Shown here: positions 1-7,211 of the stretch, piece by piece
Layout: each line of letters begins with the position of its first letter
Position numbering within the stretch: the stretch's first letter is position 1
Source of the DNA: Verrucomicrobiota bacterium
GTDB lineage: Bacteria; Verrucomicrobiota; Verrucomicrobiia; Opitutales; UBA953
Assembly: GCA_005798925.1 (NCBI GenBank)
Contig: SYID01000050.1
Coordinates: 1-11,728, forward strand
Direction: 5' to 3'
Length of the DNA: 11,728 bases
Notes under the pieces: generated by a model
Databases searched by the model: none
What the model was told of the DNA's origin: nothing
Seen by the model: only the letters and a program-made list of their open reading frames with translations
Translations under genes and position numbers: made by a program

Positions 1-1
1 C

Positions 2-280
2 CCGGCTGGCGGGAAGGTCGCCGTCACGCTCGACGGCGGGAAGCCTTTCGTCGTCCAGCGCATCGACGCTTACTGCACTTACGCGCGTCTGAGCAATTTC
101 GTCGTCGGCGCTGGCCTGCCGGAAGGCGTCCACACCGTCCGACTGGAGCTCTTGGCCGACCCGATCGACAAGGCGGCCGTCCTCGCGAAGAACAAGAACC
201 AGATCGATAAGCCCGAACGCTTCGCCCCCCTCCATTTCTTCCCGGGTGCGCTGCTGATTCTCGGCGAACTCGTCCCTTAA
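2..280 (+). CDS. C-terminal end of a probable SGNH/GDSL-type hydrolase (partial)
   Basis: An open frame enters from the left edge and ends at TAA 278-280, leaving 92 codons. The visible part is beta-rich (VAVTLDGGKPF, then an aromatic DAYCTYARLSNF stretch, then LPEGVHTVRLELL) and ends in hydrophobic LLILGELV. This resembles the C-terminal accessory region of secreted SGNH/GDSL esterase-like proteins that are common in Planctomycetes and Verrucomicrobia. That assignment is from memory of the family's look. The catalytic GDS block and any signal peptide would lie outside the window. It ends 79 bases before the epimerase gene on the same strand, so it may belong to the same carbohydrate locus. 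It could instead be another protein ending in a beta-sandwich domain. Confidence 0.5.
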   Translation, partial: PAGGKVAVTLDGGKPFVVQRIDAYCTYARLSNFVVGAGLPEGVHTVRLELLADPIDKAAVLAKNKNQIDKPERFAPLHFFPGALLILGELVP

Positions 281-303
281 TAGGCCTCGGACGACGCCCA
301 GCC

Positions 304-332
304 TTGACCGCCCCCTGACCCCCTCCAAAACT
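304..332 (+). promoter_or_regulatory. weak candidate promoter before the sugar operon
   Basis: TTGACC at 304-309 is a good -35 hexamer. Seventeen bases later, AAAACT (327-332) matches only three of six -10 consensus bases. It lies in the 79-base gap upstream of the epimerase gene. The rest of that gap is pyrimidine-rich, with no hairpin or Shine-Dalgarno sequence seen. The promoter is a guess from spacing alone. Confidence 0.2.
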
Positions 333-359
333 CCGCTCCTCCCCCATCACCACACACCC

Positions 360-1214
360 ATGCGTTTCGGCCTCAATACGTTCCTCTATGCCTCTCCGTT
401 CACCAACGAGAGCGTGCACCTTTTCAAGAAGCTCAAGAACTGGGGCTTCCACACCGTCGAGATCCCGATCGAGGATCCGTCGCATACCGACCCGAGGTTC
501 CTGAAGGCCGCCGCCGCCAGCGCCGGCATCGCCATCGGTTCCATCTGCGCCTGCATGGGCCCCGGCCGCGACCTGCGCGGTTCCGCCAAGGATCAGGCCG
601 CCGGCCGTAAGTACATCATGGCGCTCATCGACCAGGCGGCTCTCGCCGGTTGCCCGCGCATCATCGGCCCGCTCTATTCCGTCGTCGGCCTCATCGGCGC
701 CCATGACGACAAGACCAAGGCCAAGCACTTCAAGCTCGTCGTCAAGAATCTCAAGGTCATCGGCAAGTACGCGCAGAAGAAGGGCATCGAGCTCGACATC
801 GAGCCGCTGAACCGCTTCGAGACCGACTTCCTCAACACCTGCGACCAAGGCCTCCGCCTCGTCAAGGCGATCAACCTCCCGAACGTGAAGCTCCACCTCG
901 ACACGTTCCACATGAACATCGAGGAGAAGAACCAGGCCGCCGCCATCCTCAAGGCTGGCAAGCACCTCGGACACTTCCATGCCTGCGGCACGGACCGCGG
1001 CACCCCCGGTGGCGACTCCCTCGACTGGAAGCCCATCGTCGGCGCCCTCAAGAAGATCGGCTACAAGCAGGACGTCGTCATCGAGTCCTTCACCACCGAC
1101 GTCAAGGTGATCGCCCGCGCCGCCGCCATCTGGCGCGCGATGGAGCCGCACCGTGACGATATCGCCGTCAAGGGCCTGAAGAACCTGAACCGTTTCTTCG
1201 GCAAGCAGAAGTAG
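360..1214 (+). CDS. TIM-barrel sugar isomerase/epimerase, ketose 3-epimerase (tagatose/psicose 3-epimerase) type
   Basis: A 284-residue protein of the AP-endonuclease-2-like TIM-barrel family, full length for a ketose 3-epimerase, with no signal peptide, so probably cytoplasmic. The match is strongest from residue 145 on: DIEPLNRFE, LDTFHMNIEE, GHFH and VIESF. Residues E148, D181, H207 and E242 correspond to the four metal ligands of D-tagatose 3-epimerase (E152, D185, H211, E246 in the Pseudomonas cichorii enzyme). H184 and R213 match its H188 and R217. Every one is shifted by exactly four. Such enzymes use Mn2+ or Co2+ to invert C3 of ketoses. Related barrels in 3-keto-glycoside loci act as hydratases, so the true substrate is open. 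The ATG at 360 puts the first barrel strand (FGLNTF) at residue 3, as expected. DUF1080 follows 19 bases later. A tail of about 20 residues extends past the barrel. Confidence 0.85.
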   Translation: MRFGLNTFLYASPFTNESVHLFKKLKNWGFHTVEIPIEDPSHTDPRFLKAAAASAGIAIGSICACMGPGRDLRGSAKDQAAGRKYIMALIDQAALAGCPRIIGPLYSVVGLIGAHDDKTKAKHFKLVVKNLKVIGKYAQKKGIELDIEPLNRFETDFLNTCDQGLRLVKAINLPNVKLHLDTFHMNIEEKNQAAAILKAGKHLGHFHACGTDRGTPGGDSLDWKPIVGALKKIGYKQDVVIESFTTDVKVIARAAAIWRAMEPHRDDIAVKGLKNLNRFFGKQK

Positions 1215-1233
1215 CCCTTCCGCCGACCCGCTC

Positions 1234-1917
1234 ATGAAACTGCTCACCCCTCTCCTCGCCCTCGCCGCGCTTTGCGCGACGGCTTCCGCCGAGGACAAGA
1301 ACCTCTTCAACGGCAAGGATCTCGCCGGCTGGAAGGGCCTTGATTTCTGGTCCGTCGAAGACGGTGCCATCACCGGCCGCACGACCAAGGAGAAGCCCAC
1401 GAAGGGGAACACCTTCCTCGTGTGGGAAGGCGAAGTCGCCGACTTCGAGCTCACGTTCCAGTACAAGATCGTCGGCGGCAACTCCGGCGTGCAGTACCGC
1501 AGCAAGCTCGTCGACGAAAAGGGTTTCGTGATCGCCGGCTACCAGGGCGACTTCGAAGCGGGCAAGACCTACTCCGGCATCCTCTATGAGGAGAAGGGCC
1601 GCGGCATCCTCGCCAAGCGCGGCGAGAAGGTCGTCGTCAAGGAAGGCGCCGACGCCAAGAAGCCGAAGATCGAGGTCACCGGCTCGCTCGGCAAGACCGA
1701 GGAGATCCAGGCCAAGATCAAGGCTGAGGCGTGGAACGAATACCGCGTCGTCGCCAAGGGCGGCCACCTGCAGCACTTCATCAACGGCGTCCAGACCGTC
1801 GACGTCACCGACGAGACCGCCATTGGCGCCAAGAAGGGCCTCCTCGCCCTTCAGCTCCACGCCGGTCCGCCCATGGTCGTCCAGGTCAAGGACATCGTCC
1901 TCAAGGAGATCAAATAA
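1234..1917 (+). CDS. secreted DUF1080 protein (3-keto-disaccharide hydrolase/lyase family)
   Basis: A 227-residue protein with a signal peptide: a hydrophobic core at residues 3-14 and a probable cleavage after A17-S18-A19. The mature part is a single DUF1080 (PF06439) concanavalin-like beta-sandwich. Marks are LFNGKDLAGW (24-33), the WSVEDGAITG strand pair (39-48), NSGVQYR (83-89), WNEY (167-170) and the closing LQLHAGPP (206-213). Members of this family cleave 3-keto-glycosides by hydrolysis or elimination after a dehydrogenase has oxidised sugar C3, usually outside the cytoplasm. It sits between the epimerase (19 bases upstream) and the ThuA-like gene (6 bases downstream), so one transcript is likely. 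The start at 1234 is supported by the signal peptide; no Shine-Dalgarno is seen. The family is well supported, the substrate unknown. Confidence 0.88.
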   Translation: MKLLTPLLALAALCATASAEDKNLFNGKDLAGWKGLDFWSVEDGAITGRTTKEKPTKGNTFLVWEGEVADFELTFQYKIVGGNSGVQYRSKLVDEKGFVIAGYQGDFEAGKTYSGILYEEKGRGILAKRGEKVVVKEGADAKKPKIEVTGSLGKTEEIQAKIKAEAWNEYRVVAKGGHLQHFINGVQTVDVTDETAIGAKKGLLALQLHAGPPMVVQVKDIVLKEIK

Positions 1918-1923
1918 CCTCTC

Positions 1924-2889
1924 ATGAAAAAATCCATCCTCAGCCTCCTCCTGCTCTCGGCCGCTTTCGTCTCGGCCGCGGACAAGAGGAATGTCCTCCT
2001 CATCGCCGGCAAGCCGAGCCATGCCCCGGGCGAGCACGAGCATAACGCCGGCATCCAGCTCCTCGCGTCCGGCCTCAAGCAGTCCGCCGCCGACTTGGTC
2101 AACGTCGATGTTTCCCTCAACGGCGAATGGCCTTCTGACGAGCGCGTCGCCAAGGCTGATACGATCGTGATCTACTCCGACGGCGGCGGCGGCCACCCGG
2201 CCCTCCCTCACCTCGACCAGCTCGCCAAGAAGATGGCCGCCGGCACTGGCTTCGTCTGCCTCCACTACGCCGTCGAGCCCGCCTACGAGCGCGCCGGCTG
2301 GCTGAGCGTCGACGGCAAGCCCGTGAGTCCGCCTCCGGAGGGTCGATCCTCCAAGGGCAAGGGCGCCCTCGAGTTCAAGGAGTGGCTCGGCGGCTACTTC
2401 GAGCAGCACTGGTCCGTGAACCCGCACTGGACCGCCGACTTCAAGGTCATCCCTGATCACCCGGCCAGCCGCGGCGTGAAGCCTTTCGGCTCCAACGACG
2501 AGTGGTATTTCAACATGCGCTTCCGCGACGGCATGGAAGGCGTCACGCCGCTCCTGTCCGCGGTCGCTCCCGCCGAGACCATGAGCCGCAACGAAGGCCC
2601 GCACTCCGGCAACCCCGACGTGAAGAAGATGGTCCTCGAGGCGAAGAAGCCCGCGGTCGTCGCCTGGGCGGTCGAGCGCAAGGACGGCGGTCGTGGCTTC
2701 GGTTTCACCGGCGGCCATTATCACGCCGGCTGGGCTAACGACAGCCAGCGCACGCTCGTCCTCAACGCGATCGTCTGGACCGCGAAGGCTGAAGTCCCTG
2801 CCGCCGGCGTCGCCACGAAGTTCACCGAAGAAGAGCTCAAGGCGAACCTCGACAAGAAGACCCCGCGCAAGGCCCCCAAGAAGAAGTAA
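1924..2889 (+). CDS. secreted ThuA-like protein
   Basis: A 321-residue protein with a signal peptide (KK at 2-3, hydrophobic 5-16, cleavage probably after V16-S17-A18). The mature part is a ThuA-like (PF06283) domain with a class I glutamine-amidotransferase-like fold. Visible landmarks are VLLIAGKPSH (24-33), GEHEHNAG (36-43), VCLHYAVE (111-118), DEWYFNMRF (192-200) and GGHYHAGW (263-270), followed by RTLVLNAIVW. ThuA relatives take part in trehalose and 3-keto-sugar metabolism, and many PVC copies are fused to or sit beside DUF1080 or sugar dehydrogenase genes. The exact reaction is not established. The C-terminus after about residue 297 is charged and ends in a Lys-rich tail (KKTPRKAPKKK). 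It starts 6 bases after DUF1080 and is followed by an intrinsic terminator, so it closes the operon. Confidence 0.85.
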   Translation: MKKSILSLLLLSAAFVSAADKRNVLLIAGKPSHAPGEHEHNAGIQLLASGLKQSAADLVNVDVSLNGEWPSDERVAKADTIVIYSDGGGGHPALPHLDQLAKKMAAGTGFVCLHYAVEPAYERAGWLSVDGKPVSPPPEGRSSKGKGALEFKEWLGGYFEQHWSVNPHWTADFKVIPDHPASRGVKPFGSNDEWYFNMRFRDGMEGVTPLLSAVAPAETMSRNEGPHSGNPDVKKMVLEAKKPAVVAWAVERKDGGRGFGFTGGHYHAGWANDSQRTLVLNAIVWTAKAEVPAAGVATKFTEEELKANLDKKTPRKAPKKK

Positions 2890-2913
2890 GCGACCGCCAG
2901 GTCGCCCGGATCA

Positions 2914-2940
2914 GGTCGGAGGTTCGCCTCCGGCCTTTTT
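2914..2940 (+). terminator. intrinsic terminator after the sugar operon
   Basis: A 9-bp stem (2914-2922 with 2927-2935, one G-U pair) closes a TTCG tetraloop (2923-2926) and is followed directly by TTTTT (2936-2940). It begins 25 bases after the ThuA-like stop codon. This is a textbook rho-independent terminator and separates the sugar operon from the SDR gene. Confidence 0.9.
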
Positions 2941-2999
2941 CGTGCCCGGAAAAGAGGCGTCCCGTTTGACCTCGGCGACCGCTCCGCAACCTTGCCGGG

Positions 3000-3695
3000 A
3001 TGTCCAAGCATATCGCGATCATCGGCGGCACCTCCGGCATCGGCCGCGCGACCGTCGCGCAGCTCCAGGCCGACGGACACACGGTGTACGCCGCGTGCCG
3101 CTCGCCCGAGAAACTGGCCGACCTCGACATCGTCGCGCAACCGTTCGACGCCGCCGCGCCTGGTCCGCTCACGTGGCCCGAGCGCCTGGACGGCTTCATC
3201 TATTTCCCGGGCTCGATCTCGTTGAAGCCGTTCCATCGGCTCACCGCGGAAGATTTCCAGCGTGACCTCCAGGTGAACCTCTTCGGCGCCATCGCCGCGC
3301 TCCAGTCCGCGCTGCCCGCGCTCAAGGCCTCGGGCAATTCTTCCGTCGTGCTCTTCTCCACCGTCGCCGTGGCGCAGGGCATGCCCATGCACGCCAGCAT
3401 CTCGGCGGCGAAGGGCGCCGTCGAAGGCCTCGCCAAGAGCCTCGCCGCCGAATGGGCGCCGGCCATCCGCGTGAACGTGATCGCGCCGTCGCTGACGGAC
3501 ACCCCGCTCGCCGGCGCTTTGCTTAATTCGGACCTGAAGAAAGAAGCCGCGGCGAAGCGTCACCCATTGCAGCAGGTGGGTCGGTCCGAGGACATGGCTG
3601 CGCTCGTCGCGCATCTGCTCTCCGGGCATGCGCGTTTCATGACGGGCCAGGTGCTCCACGTGGACGGTGGCCTGTCGTCGGTGCGTACGTTCTGA
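3000..3695 (+). CDS. SDR-fold oxidoreductase-like protein lacking the catalytic tyrosine
   Basis: A 231-residue Rossmann-fold protein of the short-chain dehydrogenase/reductase superfamily. The dinucleotide loop is GGTSGIG (9-15), with Gly in place of the usual first Thr. R34 after the second strand suggests NADP(H). N93 (VNLFG) and S120 (LFSTVA) occupy the usual Asn and Ser positions, and RVNVIAPSLTDTPL (157-170) and GQVLHVDGG (216-224) are typical C-terminal motifs. The active-site YxxxK reads I134-S-A-A-K138: the lysine is kept but the tyrosine is isoleucine. The classical NNAG motif is also altered, to FPGS (69-72). The frame is intact, so this is not simple decay. It may be an atypical SDR subfamily or a non-catalytic binder. 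It stands alone between two terminators, with TTGACC 34 bases ahead of its ATG. Substrate unknown. Confidence 0.85.
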   Translation: MSKHIAIIGGTSGIGRATVAQLQADGHTVYAACRSPEKLADLDIVAQPFDAAAPGPLTWPERLDGFIYFPGSISLKPFHRLTAEDFQRDLQVNLFGAIAALQSALPALKASGNSSVVLFSTVAVAQGMPMHASISAAKGAVEGLAKSLAAEWAPAIRVNVIAPSLTDTPLAGALLNSDLKKEAAAKRHPLQQVGRSEDMAALVAHLLSGHARFMTGQVLHVDGGLSSVRTF

Positions 3696-3704
3696 CGCAG
3701 GCAC

Positions 3705-3736
3705 AAAAAACCCGGGCGCCTCGCGGGCCCGGGTTT
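3705..3736. terminator. terminator hairpin between convergent SDR and pdhC genes
   Basis: A perfect 10-bp stem (aaacccgggc, 3708-3717, with 3727-3736) closes a 9-base loop. Read on the minus strand it is followed by six T (complement of 3705-3710), a strong intrinsic terminator 21 bases after the pdhC stop. Read on plus it has only TTT, so it would stop SDR transcription less well. Confidence 0.85.
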
Positions 3737-3756
3737 CGGAAGCGCTTTCGATCCGC

Positions 3757-5037
3757 TCAGATCAGCATCAGCGCCGGTTCTTCGAGGAGCTGCTTGAGCG
3801 CCTGAAGGAACTGGGCGGCGTTGGCGCCGTCGACCACGCGGTGGTCGCCTGAGAGGCCGATCACCATGCGATGACCGATGACCATGCGGTCCTGAGCGTC
3901 GACGACAGGCTTCTTGATGGTCGCGCCGACGGAGAGAATCGCGGCGTTGGGTACGTTGATGATGCCGTAGAAACCGGTGACACCGAACATGCCGAGGTTG
4001 GTGACCGTGAAGGTCGAGCCCGACATCTCGCCCGGCGTGAGCTTCTTCGAGCGAGCCTTGCCGATGAGCGCCTTCGCCTCGACGGCGATGTCCTTGAGCG
4101 TCTTGGCATGCGCGTCGCGGATGACCGGGGTGACCAGGCCGTCTTCGAGGGCGACGCCGAAGGAGAGGTGGACCGCGCCGTGGGTGCGGATGCTCGTGCC
4201 GGCCCAGGAAGCGTTGACCGCGGGGACGCGGCGGAGGGCTTCGGCGGAGGCCTTCAGGATGAAGTCGTTGACCGAAAGCTTGATCGCGTCGGCGCCGGTT
4301 TCGGCGAGGCGCTTGTTCAGCGATTCGCGCATCGCCATGAGCGGGGCGGCGTCGACTTCGACTTCGAGGTAGAAGTGGGGGACGGTGATCTTGGACTCCA
4401 GGAGCCGGCGAGCGATCGTCTGGCGCATGCCGCCCACCGGGACGTCGGCGTCAGGCTGGATGCCCTTGCCGTCGGCGGGCGGAGCGACCGCGACGTTGAG
4501 CGGGCCGGAAGGCGCGACGGCGGCCGGAGCCGAAGCAGCGGCGGCGACATCACGACCGACGACGCGGCCGCCAGGGCCGGAGCCGGCGAGAGTCGCGACA
4601 TTGAGCGCGGCTTTTTCGGCCATGCGCTTGGCGTAAGGGGAAGCCTTGGCGCGGGAAGCGTCGGACTGCGGAGTCACGGAGCCGGAGGAAGCGGGAGCCG
4701 CGGGGACGCAGCTCACTTCGGCCTTCTCGGGAATGGCTGGGACGGCGGTCTGGGGAGCCTTCGGCGCCGGAGCGGCGGTGGGCTCAGGGGCGGCTTCACC
4801 TTTCTTGCCGATGGCGCAAATCGGAGCGCCGACGGGCAGCTGCTGGCCGGCGGGGGCGTAGATCTTGAGGATCGTGCCCGGCACGGTGCAGGAAAGTTCC
4901 ATCGTCGCCTTGTCGGTTTCGACTTCAGCGAGGATGTCGCCGAAGGCTACCACTTGGCCTTCCTTGATGTTCCATTTCACCAAAGTCCCCACCGACATCG
5001 TGTCGGAGAGCTTCGGCATATCGATAATTTCAGCCAT
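3757..5037 (-). CDS. pdhC: pyruvate dehydrogenase E2, dihydrolipoamide acetyltransferase
   Basis: A 426-residue E2 that carries acetyl groups on lipoyl-lysine and passes them to CoA in the cytoplasm. Order of parts: one lipoyl domain (1-77) with the lipoylated lysine K43 in ETDKATMEL; an Ala/Pro-rich linker (about 80-130); a peripheral subunit-binding domain (about 131-166, SPYAKRMAEK ... GPGGRVVGRDV); a second Ala/Pro linker; and the catalytic acyltransferase domain (about 196-426), ending with the active-site HRVVDG (H399, D403). A single lipoyl domain fits a compact bacterial E2. It is the last gene of pdhA-pdhB-pdhC, 28 bases after pdhB, and the minus-strand terminator lies just beyond its stop. 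Residues 384-395 hold a short internal duplication (RMVIGH then RMVIGL). A branched-chain or acetoin complex E2 is possible but less likely, given the PDH-type lipoyl domain opening MPKLSDTMSVGTLVKW. Confidence 0.93.
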   Translation of the reverse strand: MAEIIDMPKLSDTMSVGTLVKWNIKEGQVVAFGDILAEVETDKATMELSCTVPGTILKIYAPAGQQLPVGAPICAIGKKGEAAPEPTAAPAPKAPQTAVPAIPEKAEVSCVPAAPASSGSVTPQSDASRAKASPYAKRMAEKAALNVATLAGSGPGGRVVGRDVAAAASAPAAVAPSGPLNVAVAPPADGKGIQPDADVPVGGMRQTIARRLLESKITVPHFYLEVEVDAAPLMAMRESLNKRLAETGADAIKLSVNDFILKASAEALRRVPAVNASWAGTSIRTHGAVHLSFGVALEDGLVTPVIRDAHAKTLKDIAVEAKALIGKARSKKLTPGEMSGSTFTVTNLGMFGVTGFYGIINVPNAAILSVGATIKKPVVDAQDRMVIGHRMVIGLSGDHRVVDGANAAQFLQALKQLLEEPALMLI

Positions 5038-5065
5038 CGGATTTGAAAAGTAGGAGGGGAGGGGG

Positions 5066-6043
5066 TTAGGCGAGCACCTTGAGCGCTTCGGCGACGACGC
5101 GTTCGACGTTAGGCATCTGCAGGTCTTCCATGCGCTTGCAGTAGATCTGCGGAGCGTCGATCGAGGAAACGCGATGGATCGGGGCGTCGAGTTCGTCGAA
5201 CGCCTTCGACTGGATGAGGTAGGCGACCTGGGCGTCGACGCCGCAGAAGGGCTTGTTCTCTTCGACCAGCAGGGCGCGGTGCGTCTTGCGGACGGAGGCG
5301 AGGATGGTCTCCTCGTCGAGCGGGCGGATCGAACGGAGGTCGACGACCTCGACGCTGACGCCGTGTTCCTTCTCGAGGATCTCGGCGGCCTTGAGGCTCG
5401 TGATCACGGCGCGGCCGTGGGCGACGATGGTAAGGTCGGTGCCCACGCGCTTCACGTCGGCGACGCCGAGGGGCACGATGTAGTCTTCATCGGGGACCTC
5501 GCCCTTGTCGTTATAAAGAATCGTGTTCTCCATCACGTAGACCGGGTCGTTGTCGCGGATGGCGGCCTTCATCAGGCCCTTGGCGTCGTACGGGGTGGCC
5601 GGGCAGACGACCTTGATGCCCGGGTGCGAGGCGAGGATGGCCTCGGGCGTGTGAGAGTGGGTCGCGCCGACGTTGGTGCCGCCGTTGGCGGGACCGCGGA
5701 TGACGATCGGGCAGTTGATGAGGCCGCCGGACATGTAGCGGATGTTGCCGGCGTTGTTCACGATCTGGTCGAACGCGACGTACGAGAAGGACCAGAACAT
5801 CAGCTCCATCACCGGGCGGATGCCGAGCATCGAGGCGCCGATGCCCAGGCCGATGAAGCCCGCTTCGGAGATCGGGGTGTCGACGACGCGCTTCGGTCCG
5901 AACTCCTTGAGGAGGCCCTCGGTCACCTTGTAGGCGCCGTTGAACTGGGCGACTTCTTCGCCCATGATGACGACCTTGTCGTCGCGCTTGAGCTCTTCGC
6001 GCATCGCGGCGCGGAGCGCTTCGCGGTAGGAAATGACGGCCAT
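5066..6043 (-). CDS. pdhB: pyruvate dehydrogenase E1 beta subunit
   Basis: A 325-residue E1 beta, the normal length. With E1 alpha it forms the thiamine-diphosphate enzyme that decarboxylates pyruvate and acetylates the E2 lipoyl arm. Visible marks are GEEV (28-31), which includes the Glu that activates thiamine, followed by the AQFNGAYKVT stretch; DTPISEAGF (55-63); the YMSGGL/PIVIRGPANGG region; and the C-terminal transketolase-type domain with VEVVDLRSIRPLD. It starts 21 bases after the pdhA stop and ends 28 bases before pdhC, so the three genes are surely cotranscribed. No Shine-Dalgarno is seen; the leader is pyrimidine-rich. The 2-oxoisovalerate and acetoin dehydrogenase beta subunits are close relatives. 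Assignment to pyruvate rests on the whole operon. Confidence 0.93.
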   Translation of the reverse strand: MAVISYREALRAAMREELKRDDKVVIMGEEVAQFNGAYKVTEGLLKEFGPKRVVDTPISEAGFIGLGIGASMLGIRPVMELMFWSFSYVAFDQIVNNAGNIRYMSGGLINCPIVIRGPANGGTNVGATHSHTPEAILASHPGIKVVCPATPYDAKGLMKAAIRDNDPVYVMENTILYNDKGEVPDEDYIVPLGVADVKRVGTDLTIVAHGRAVITSLKAAEILEKEHGVSVEVVDLRSIRPLDEETILASVRKTHRALLVEENKPFCGVDAQVAYLIQSKAFDELDAPIHRVSSIDAPQIYCKRMEDLQMPNVERVVAEALKVLA

Positions 6044-6064
6044 GAGGGTGGGTGCGAAGAAGGG

Positions 6065-7171
6065 TTATTCGAAGATGATGGTGCCGCGGCTGGTGGTGTC
6101 CGGCCCGCGGTTGTCCTCTTCCCAGTAGATGTGCTTGGTGATATCGGCGACGGTGGGGTCCGGCGACTCGTCGGCGAAGACGGCGGCCTTGTCGGCTTCG
6201 GCCATCGCGGCGTCGTTGATCTTCTGGGAAAGTTCGGGCGTCAGGACCTTCTCGCGGAGAAGCTCCTGTTCGAAGAGCAGGACCGGGTCCTTCTTGTCGC
6301 GGTATTCCTTGATCTCCTCCTTGTCGCGGTACGTCTTGTCCGGGTCGGCCATGGAGTGGCCGAAATAACGGTAGGTGAAGATCTCGAGGACGGTGGGCTT
6401 GGATTCCTCGTGGGCGCGCCGGAGGGCGACGGCCGTCTTGGCGCGGACTTCATAGACGTCGTGGCCGTTGATGACGTCCCAGGCCATGCCGTAGCCTTCG
6501 GCGCGTTTGGCGAGGCAGCCCGGATGGGCGGTGGAGCGCTCCTGTGAGGTGCCCATCGAGTACCCGTTGTTCTCGATGACGAAGATGATCGGGAGGTCCC
6601 AGAGGGCCGCCAAGTTGTAGGCCTCATGGACCGCGCCTTGGTTGACCGCGCCGTCGCCCATGTAGGCGAGGCAGCTGCCCTTGAGTCCCATATACTTGAC
6701 CGCATAGGCGAGACCCGTGCCGAGGGGGGCCTGGCCGCCGACGATGCCGTGACCGCCCCAGTAGTTCTTGTCGGGGGCGAAATAGTGCATGGACCCCCCT
6801 TTGCCTTGCGAGCAGCCCCCGATACGACCGGTCAGTTCGGCCATGCATTCGTTCATGCCCATGCCGACCATCAGGCCGTGGCCGTGGTCGCGGTAGCCCG
6901 TGATGATGTGGTCGTGCTTGCCGAGCAGGGAGATGGTGCCGGCGGCGACGGCCTCCTGGCCCACATACAGATGGAGGAAGCCGCCGATTTTGCCCTGCTG
7001 ATAGATGCGGATGCAACGCTGCTCGAAATGGCGGATTCGGGCCATTTTGGTGTATAGGGCGATCTTCTCGGCCTTGGACAACGAGGCGTTGACCGGATCT
7101 TTGGCGTATTCCGAAGGGCCGGCGGGGCGCTTCAGGGATTCCGGATGGGTGAGGACGGCGGGCTTGGCCAC
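6065..7171 (-). CDS. pdhA: pyruvate dehydrogenase E1 alpha subunit
   Basis: A 368-residue E1 alpha. The thiamine-diphosphate/Mg motif runs from GDG (172-174) to NN (201-202). IGGFLHLYVGQEA (62-74) and GHGIVGGQAPLGTG (140-153) are typical, and the YRYFGHSMADPDKTYR loop (268-282) includes S273, equivalent to the serine phosphorylated in mitochondrial enzymes. The family core begins near residue 33 (KAEKIALYTKMARIRHFEQR). The preceding 30 or so residues are an N-terminal extension, also common in related bacteria. The start codon is GTG (complement of 7169-7171); the next in-frame Met is M43, inside the core and too late. It is the first gene of the pdh operon and is divergent from HPr across a 144-base control region. 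No lipoamide dehydrogenase (E3) gene lies in the window. Confidence 0.93.
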   Translation of the reverse strand: MAKPAVLTHPESLKRPAGPSEYAKDPVNASLSKAEKIALYTKMARIRHFEQRCIRIYQQGKIGGFLHLYVGQEAVAAGTISLLGKHDHIITGYRDHGHGLMVGMGMNECMAELTGRIGGCSQGKGGSMHYFAPDKNYWGGHGIVGGQAPLGTGLAYAVKYMGLKGSCLAYMGDGAVNQGAVHEAYNLAALWDLPIIFVIENNGYSMGTSQERSTAHPGCLAKRAEGYGMAWDVINGHDVYEVRAKTAVALRRAHEESKPTVLEIFTYRYFGHSMADPDKTYRDKEEIKEYRDKKDPVLLFEQELLREKVLTPELSQKINDAAMAEADKAAVFADESPDPTVADITKHIYWEEDNRGPDTTSRGTIIFE

Positions 7172-7211
7172 GGTGGTTGGTTTGGGACGATTGGAGGGGA
7201 CTGTCGGGGAA

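Noticed and set aside
24..2724. Long minus-strand open frames (24-1505 and 1168-2724) opposite the sugar operon
   Set aside because: They lie antisense to three well-supported genes, are rich in Gly/Ala/Val/Asp/Arg with no domain, and arise from the high-GC third-codon bias.
3871..6547. Long plus-strand open frames (3871-5046 and 5174-6547) opposite pdhC, pdhB and pdhA
   Set aside because: They are antisense shadows of clear pdh genes; one even spans the pdhB-pdhA junction. Their composition is low-complexity and no motif is seen.
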